Below the pieces are notes generated by a model. It did not search any database. It was not told where the DNA came from and saw only the letters and a program-made list of their open reading frames with translations. The position numbers and the translations under genes are program-made. Source: Lunularia cruciata (lineage: Eukaryota; Streptophyta; Marchantiopsida; Lunulariales; Lunulariaceae). Taken from it: a stretch of 64,000 nucleotides of DNA. This document shows, one piece after another, positions 57,970 to 64,000 of this stretch (positions are counted from its first letter, which is position 1; each line of letters opens with the position of its first letter). The stretch is taken from contig OX419762.1 of NCBI GenBank assembly GCA_948567375.1, forward strand, positions 1,989,001-2,053,000. Direction: 5' to 3'.

Positions 57970-59352
57970 TGTCACGTCATTTGTAGTTCCGCATTTAGAT
58001 GTTTGGACACTGGAGTTCCAGTGATGGTAGTTAGAGTTATTCTAGCAGTTTCTTAGAGACTTCTTTCCGACGGTTAGATTTAGTGTTTGGGGTACTGACT
58101 TCATGGTGGGGCCCACCGTCATTTTGCACCGTTTGCACCGTCGAGTGTGCCGTCAGCGAGACCGTTAGGGTTTTAGTGCTAGCTCGAGTCCAGGGGGTAT
58201 AGTTTTGAAGTGAGCTCCAGAGAGCTCACTTCTCTGATGTTGAGCCTTCGAGTTCCTGGCTATGGTGGACAGAGGCCGGCGAGCGTCACTTGGATTCTCT
58301 ATGCTTGAGTGGGTGTGGCTTGACTGTAATTAGTGCCAAGTTGTTGGCAGTTTATAGAGTGACAGATCAAGTACTGATCTGAGTTGAGTTGAGTTGAGTT
58401 GAGAGTGTTAAGCAATCTGATTACATCAGAGAAGTGAAGTCAAGGGGAAATCGGGTGCAAGAACTATGAGTGTTGGTGGTATCTCCAAGCTCGGTAGATC
58501 GTGGTAGCTTGATTCAAGTTCTGTGTTTCCCTAGTGTGCAGAAGCTCGTTCAAGTGATGTAGATTTGGCAGTTAGGCGGACGGTGTGCGGAAGCGTTGGC
58601 CAAATTTTGAGCAAAGAAGGAGCAATTTTTGAGCAGTGTTATGATTTTGAGCTCAAGAGGTGAAGGCAGGACCAATTTGCTACGAGTTAGGCTCAGAAAG
58701 TCAAATTGAAGGTGGAGTTAGGAAGCTCTTCTCATGAAATTGTGATTTGGAAAAACCCGTTTTGTCAATTTGGCTCGAGTGGAAAGTTAGCGGGGGATTT
58801 GGCAGACAACGATCTTTAGGGTTTATGTCAGATTTTGGTTGGGATTTACGTTAGATTTTGGCCAGAATTGGAGGAGTTTTTGCTGTTTGGCCAGATTTGG
58901 AGGAGTTTTGCTAGTTTGGAGGACTTTCGCAGATTTGGAGAAGTTTTGCCAATTGTGGAGGAGGTTCGAAGTGGCAACAAGAAAAGCCTCATTTGGCTGA
59001 ATTTTGGTGTTTTGAGGCATAGGGTTGTGGGCTATGAGAGGCTACAAAGGCCTAGAAGGGCCAGCAAGCCAGCTTGCTGGCGTGAGGCTAGCTAGTTTAG
59101 AGTAGATCTTGGTCATTGGTTGGCAAAATCTGCCTTTCCTGCTAGATTGTGCGCAATAGGGTTTGACCCCTAGATCTCTTGTTCCTAGACTGGTGCCCTA
59201 GCCAACTGGTCCACCCTCACTTGTTGTCCTAGTGACTGTGCCATTGTTATTTATACACATGTAGCTTTGGCTCGAAGAGGCAGTTTGATCCCATTCTTGG
59301 TGATCCTGGTAGCTTAGGACTTAGATACAAACTGCTCTTATGTCAAATGCCA
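57970..59352 (+). repeat. Putative 5' LTR of the methyltransferase element
   Basis: The left limit is the abrupt end of the interrupted integrase at TGTCACG; the right limit is TGCCA two bases before a PBS-like sequence. It holds a (GAGTT)n run near 58384 and a tRNA-like segment at 59151-59217 (minus strand). The partner LTR is outside the window, so both ends remain provisional. Confidence 0.5.
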
Positions 59353-59354
59353 AA

Positions 59355-59367
59355 TGGTGGCAGAGTC
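59355..59367 (+). other. Primer-binding-site-like sequence
   Basis: TGGTGGCAGAGTC resembles the initiator-tRNA-Met PBS TGGTATCAGAGC at all but three positions (two adjacent substitutions and one inserted T), and sits just after a CA-ending putative LTR. Confidence 0.5.
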
Positions 59368-59825
59368 AGTCCCGTGTTGTGTTATAAGATGGAGGGTTTT
59401 TGTTTAGATTTCTTGTGATTGGATCCCCTCTATTCTTTGCTTCCTGTTTGTGCACCACGTTTGTGTGAGGTGCCTTGACTTTTGAGCATTGGTGCTCTGG
59501 TGTGCTCTCGGTGGTGAGGCTAGAGTGATGACCAGTCAAACTACCTTTGTTTCTCTCCGATGAGGCAGGAAGTGATGACCTGCAGACCGTGAGAGTGCGT
59601 GTTATGATGGCAGGTTACAGGTTGCACTTCCCCTAGTGTAGTTATCTCGGTTAGAGTTACATTAGTGGGTGGTCTTTAGTTGGTGTTGGCACGTGGTGGT
59701 GTTGGCACTTGGTGGGGTACTTGCGGTTGCGACTTGCGGTTGCAGTTGGTAGTTTGGGTTTGCTGTTGTGGTTACTTGGTCATGACGGAGTTCTTTGGAG
59801 ATTCTAGAGGAGTTAGCCCTGCAGT

Positions 59826-60866
59826 ATGCAGTGGAAGACTCGGAGTGGTGCTTGGTATCAGCCTGTATCTCAGGTCCCAGTGAGGGAGGAGATTGACTCT
59901 GAGTTGGAGTTCGATACAGGAGCTGATTCAGTTGAGAGTGCACTTGGTGTGTCCACACCGTTGTTGTGGGACATGGACGAGATTTATGGGGCCTCCAAAG
60001 GCCCTAGGCGTTACTTTGGTACAGAGGGTACCATTGAGTTGGATGACTTCATCCAAGAGTTCGATAGTTGATGTGATCTACAGCAGATGCGGAACCCGAC
60101 TTTGTTTACACCCTTCATGGCATGGAAGGGGTTGTTTGAGCACTTAGAGGGTCTGCCGATGGATGACTACCATGAGTTCAAGAGAGCTCATTTGGAGGAG
60201 ATTGAGTTATGGAGACAATATTGGTCTCCACATTATGTCTCCATCACTTCAGGCTCGGTGGCCAGGAGTAGATCGGCTGTACCTACGAGTTCTAGCTCGA
60301 GTAGTGTTGGTGGAGCTAGTGGAGGTGCACTAGCTGGAGATAGTGCTACTACGAGTGGAGGTACCGTTGCAGGAGGTGGTGTGGTACCGGGGTTTAACCC
60401 CATGGTGGAGTTCTTCCTATGTTTGAGGCAGAATTACCAGGGAGTGCGGACTGACAAGCTGAGGAGCTTGCAAGAGTTCCAGCGGAAGGCTAGAGAGAGC
60501 CTACACGAGGCATACACTTGCATGAGGCGGCTGATCAGTTTTACTCAGGGAGTTACTGAGGCTCAGGCAGTCCAGTTTTGGTATGGGATATTGGATAGGG
60601 AGTTGCGACGTAGAGTTTGTGATGCTACGTTGTTGTAGGCTACTTTGCCCACTTTGGCAGTAGTCTTTGGTTTGGCTGAGCGTATTGGAGCTCAATATGG
60701 TGGAGGAGAGAGTAGTGACATCTGGATTTGGTAGGGAGACCTCATCCACGGCTGTGACTTCTTCTAGAGTGCACCACGCCCAGTTGGTTTTTGAGGACAG
60801 GGTGGACAGCCCAGATCCTATAGAGCAAGTGGAGGGCCTAGTGGAGTTAGACCCTTACCCTCATTT
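59826..60866 (+). pseudogene. Gag of the methyltransferase-carrying element
   Basis: One reading frame runs from 59826 to 60866, interrupted by in-frame stops at 60069, 60636, 60732, 60765 and 60792. It contains a Ser/Gly-rich linker (about 60255-60390) and a retroviral-type gag core: FNPMVEFFLCLRQNY, RSLQEFQRKARESLHEAYTC, and VQFWYGILDRELRR, the last equivalent to the 'FxxGLxxxLR' gag block. The first ATG after an upstream stop is at 59826, but the true N-terminus is uncertain; an alternative ATG at 59782 lies in another frame. Zinc knuckles and protease follow in the same frame. Confidence 0.8.
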
Positions 60867-62258
60867 TTGGGTCAGCAGCAACCAGTGAGTGGTGGTATTG
60901 CTTGTTGGACTTGTGGTGGACCTCACCATCAAAGAGAGTGTACTCAGGGCAGCAGACCTGATACCTCTGGTGCATCACAGCCAGCACAGAGGCAGTGTGA
61001 GCACTACCACAGATTTGGTCACACTAGTGACCGGTGTTTTGACCTACACCCGGAGTTACGGAGTGGTAGGGCTCCTATGGCAGGTAGTAGAGGAGCTCTA
61101 GTTCATGGAGGACGAGGTGGTAGAGGTGGTGGTAGAGGATCTACACCTAGTAGGGGTGCAGTACCTGCCCTTACTTTTGACACAACTATGGCTACTCGGA
61201 TTGAGCAGTTAGAGCAGAGATTGGCTAGTATGGTTATTGCTCAGAGGAGATCAAATTTGGGTGCTGAAGCTTCCACCTCATATGCTGGTGATAGAGATGC
61301 TTTGGACTTCATGTGCGGAGCAGCCCAGGTGGATGCATCTGCAGTAGTGACTAGGAGTGCAGTACGTGCTCTAGAGCCTAGAGGAGCATCAGTGGAGTTG
61401 GATCCACAGAGAGGAGAGGTTGGGAGACAGGTCAGACTTCCCCAGTCTTTCATGCTATTTGAGGCATTGCAGATGACATCCATGGTTCCTAGACGTCCCA
61501 ATGTAGGTGTGGTGGGTGGTGATGGAGTACATGATGGACTACCTGCTAGTCAGCCACTTGCTACTATAGAGACTGAGTCTAGCATGATGTTGGGGGCGGC
61601 TCAGCTGATTATGCGGCATCCTTTGTTTTCAGCCAATGACATGTTTACATTGGGAGTTGACCCAGCCCCAATGTTCCGGTTGGCTGCCACGTTGTGTGAG
61701 AGTAGGGATAGTGCAGTTCCTACTACTAGAGCAGAGGTGGTTGGTAGTGGAGCTGACTTGGTTGAGGAGCATGGGATCCGTTCAGCGACCAGTGGTTTAT
61801 GGCAGGCAACAACGGCTAGACTGGAGGAGTTGCCAGCTAGACCGGCCTTTGAGAGAGCGTGGTTTACACCTGGTGTTGTCCTATTGGATAACCAGAGGGG
61901 GATTTTTCATTTGGTGGGACCTTTAGGGAAGGTCTATACACCACAAAGAGTCTTGTTAGACTCTGGTGTGCAGCCCCTTATGTTGGGGAAGGCTGCATTT
62001 GTTGGTCTGGAGTTACGGAAGACCAATGTGGAGAGGTGTCCATTTCAGATCCAGACATCTCTAGGTGGTGGTTCGACACAGTACATCACACGTGGGGAGC
62101 TTGTTGTCCAAGTTCAGCCTGGTCATCCGACTGATAGCTTGGTGGTGAGAGCTCAGGCTATTGCGACGATAGTTGAGTCATATGATGTGCTAGTTGGGGG
62201 AGCAGTGTTATACCCCATGGGTTTCAGTAGTGTTATACCCCATGGGTTTCAGCATTGA
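60867..62258 (+). pseudogene. Zinc-knuckle and aspartic protease part of the same polyprotein
   Basis: An open frame of 463 codons continuing the gag frame. A CCHC-type knuckle, CWTCGGPHHQREC (about 60900-60940), is followed by a second, decayed one (CEHYHRFGHTSDRC, second Cys replaced by Tyr), then an Arg/Gly-rich stretch that could bind RNA. The protease catalytic signature is VLLDSGVQPLMLGKA near 61948-61992, followed by the usual beta-rich region and a YDVLVGGAVLYPMGF block. The frame is lost at a 25-bp duplication (62204-62253) and stops at 62256. No RT follows; the methyltransferase region begins instead. Confidence 0.88.
62204..62253 (+). repeat. 25-bp direct duplication causing a frameshift
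   Basis: 'agtgttataccccatgggtt' occurs at 62204 and 62229, one 25-bp unit apart. Because 25 is not a multiple of three, it shifts the protease frame by one base relative to the methyltransferase. Reading a single unit joins YDVLVGGAVLYPMGFS directly to the downstream IDYWEE frame. Confidence 0.92.
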
Positions 62259-63981
62259 CTATTGGGAGGAGACAGCCTCTTATAGACCTGGTTGGCAGTC
62301 TGGTGAGGGACGGGTATGTTGCCTACCAGTACGCTTTAGTAGTGGTAGTCTTGGCTCACTATAGTCCGGGACCATGGCAGCATCAGTTTTAGCTTTCAAT
62401 GGTGCAATTACTTGGCCTGGTGACTTGTTGGAGGGGAACGCCCATGCAGAGGATACTCCAGTACCAGAGGAGATCACTCAGCTTTGGAGTACGAGTGGGA
62501 TTGTTCCATCCACCTTGGATGTTCCATTGTGGAGTTCAGAGGAGGCATTGCATCAGCATGCAGATCAATTGGTGCAGCATGCTTGGAGTGGAGCCTTCGT
62601 ACCATCAGGAGATGAGTGTGAGGATGAGCTTCCAGAGGCGATTGCTTTGACACCTCTGGATACCACACTCATTGCTTGGCAGTATCCAATAGAGGGGATA
62701 TGCCTATTGGAGTCGTTTGGTGGGATCAACACCGGACTAGCTGCGGTGTTACAGGCGGGTATACGAGTACAGAGGTACTTGTATGTAGAGCAAGATGAGA
62801 CTACTAGGCGAGTCTCTCTACATCATATGGCACACTTGGCCTATCGGTATCCAGAGTTATTACCGATGTCAGCAATCAGAGGTTACCAAAAGGCCCTACC
62901 ATGAGACATTTCCTTATTGGGGGCGCATGACCTAGAGAGACATGGGCCTATTCACTTGGTGATTTCTGGATGGCCATGTCAGGGACATACACGTGTGAGC
63001 CGCAGTTTGGGTCTTCAGGATCCTCATTCTGGTATGTTTTGGGAGATGTTACGGATACTACGACATCTCTAGGTTCATTAGCCTGTTTCTCCAACTTACC
63101 TTTTGGAGAACGTTCCTTTGATGGTGGATTCTTGCACTAGAGTGGTGGCGAGTACACATCAGGTCCATTCTTGGATGGGACCTGCTGTATTGTTAGATGC
63201 AGCCAAGGTGGGATCACGGGCTCATTGTCTTTGTCTTTGGTGGACAAACCTCTTACCCAGAGAGGTTCAACAACGTGCTTATGATGGGATTCAGCGACTG
63301 GACCACATTCTTGTTGATGATATCTTGGATGTTGGGCGTTAGTCTCAGATAGTGGTAGTGGCTGATAGGTCACCTATGGCAGTGGTGAACCTAGTTGGAC
63401 AGCCTAGAGCTGCATTTCCCACACTCATGAGTTTCCCAGGGTCTCATGCGTTTTGAGAGGGAGGACCTGGACTTGTTTGGGACTCACAGTTACAACAGTT
63501 GGTGGAGCCCAATGCTGATGAGAGAGAGCGGGCAATGGGTTTTTGCACCGGTATTATCGCTGTACCAACAGCATTAGAGGCATCCAGGCATCAAGTGTTA
63601 GGTCAGGCTATGGACCTAAATTGTTTGACCTGGATTGTGAGCCTTGGCTTGGCAGAGCAGCGTAGGATGTGCTTGATAGGCATCACCACTCAGACACTTG
63701 TGAGCCCTGTGCCTATCGAGATGAATCAGGCACATGCTGGGGGCAATGGACCGAGTGGACATGGTATTCTTGGGACACATCCAGTAGCTACCAGGGAGAG
63801 TGGTCTACTTGGAGTCCATCCAGGTGAGCATGGGCTACTTGGATTACACCCTTGGTCCACATGGGATGCAGCCATAGGACGTGTGGAGCTTGCAGCCAGA
63901 GTGGAGGGAGTTTTTTGCACAGAGGTTGGGACTTCTAGTGGTCGGGAGCAGGAGACTATTGCTCCCAAGGGCCTAGTGTAG
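62254..63981 (+). pseudogene. C5-cytosine DNA methyltransferase domain in the retroelement, DNMT3-like order
   Basis: One frame runs from the duplication to 63981, broken by stops at 62362, 62902, 63070, 63079, 63340 and 63454. Motif I (S-adenosylmethionine binding) is LLESFGGINTGLAAVL, at about 62704-62751. Motif IV, LVISGWPCQGHTR, has the catalytic Cys codon at 62977-62979. Motif VI is YLLENVP near 63097-63117. Motif VIII is around WWTNLLP near 63238-63258, where the Arg residues expected in this family are replaced. Motif IX is ERERAMGF near 63520-63545, and motif X LGQAMDLNCLTWI near 63598-63638. The order I-to-X is not the rearranged DRM order, and an AH..x..WTNL-like motif VIII resembles DNMT3 (AHRARYFWGN). 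A following stretch to 63981 has no recognised domain; the terminal TAG may itself be mutational. Encoded function: methylation of cytosine in DNA, presumably element cDNA or its target. Confidence 0.88.
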
Positions 63982-64000
63982 CAGCTAGTCAGTACGTCTT

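Larger units (their letters stand above)
57970..64000 (+). mobile_element. Gypsy-like retrotransposon carrying a DNA cytosine methyltransferase (5' part)
   Basis: The element starts where the minus-strand integrase is interrupted and continues past the window end. Order: putative LTR (57970-59352), PBS-like site (59355-59367), leader, gag, zinc knuckles, aspartic protease, then a C5-cytosine methyltransferase. It is visibly richer in G+C than the flanking debris. RT, RNase H, integrase and the 3' LTR should lie beyond 64000. The copy is inactive (a frameshift plus about a dozen stops), but the order of domains is intact enough to show that methyltransferase and gag-protease once formed one polyprotein. 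Confidence 0.85.

Noticed and set aside
60873-61101. Alternative-frame coding sequences overlapping the zinc-knuckle region
   Set aside because: Frames such as 60889-61101 are low-complexity shadows of the gag-protease frame.
62374-63981. The methyltransferase as an independent host gene
   Set aside because: It lies collinear with gag and protease, one 25-bp duplication away from the same frame, has no introns, and shares the same pattern of decay.

Overview
This is a stretch of plant nuclear genome. The evidence is a chloroplast-targeted PsbP-domain protein, a plant-type microsomal cytochrome P450, GT-AG introns, and Ty1/copia and Ty3/gypsy LTR retrotransposons primed by initiator-tRNA-Met-type sites. 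Compact genes in a retrotransposon-dominated background, and a methyltransferase-bearing gypsy element of a kind reported from charophyte algae, suggest a non-flowering lineage (bryophyte, lycophyte or similar). That placement is inference; the species cannot be read from the window.

Layout. 0-5 kb: an intact two-exon P450 gene (+) and a decayed tandem copy of it; a copia LTR was inserted into the intron of the decayed copy. 5-22 kb: broken copia and gypsy debris on both strands (gag, protease, RT, RNase H, integrase, one chromodomain) with two LTR families, called A and B here. 22.16-28.34 kb: a structurally near-complete but mutated copia element (-) with two LTRs, PBS, PPT and a near-perfect target-site duplication. 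28-41 kb: AT-rich sequence, another element with a coiled-coil gag-like region and a family-B LTR (-), a degenerate reverse transcriptase of a non-LTR-like family (+), and short tandem repeats. 42.4-54.2 kb: a gene island, all on the minus strand: a PPD5-like thylakoid lumen protein (single exon), a Vms1/ANKZF1-like ribosome-quality-control factor (eight exons) and an RsmE-like rRNA methyltransferase (single exon), with a copia fragment between the first two. 54.2-58 kb: short tandem duplications, a family-B LTR and a truncated gypsy integrase (-).

57.97-64 kb: the most unusual part, the 5' portion of a gypsy-like element (+) running off the window. After a probable 1.38-kb LTR and a PBS it encodes gag with zinc knuckles, an aspartic protease, and then, where reverse transcriptase would normally follow, a C5-cytosine DNA methyltransferase with motifs I, IV, VI, VIII, IX and X in the DNMT3-like (non-rearranged) order. 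The copy is dead: it has a 25-bp frameshifting duplication and about a dozen in-frame stops. All the stops are TAG or TGA, as expected if methylated CG and CHG cytosines had deaminated.

The three island genes serve organelles or proteostasis: PPD5 in the thylakoid lumen, RsmE probably on plastid or mitochondrial ribosomes, Vms1 on stalled 60S ribosomes. Their adjacency does not imply an operon. Nearly all remaining sequence is retrotransposon-derived or unassigned.
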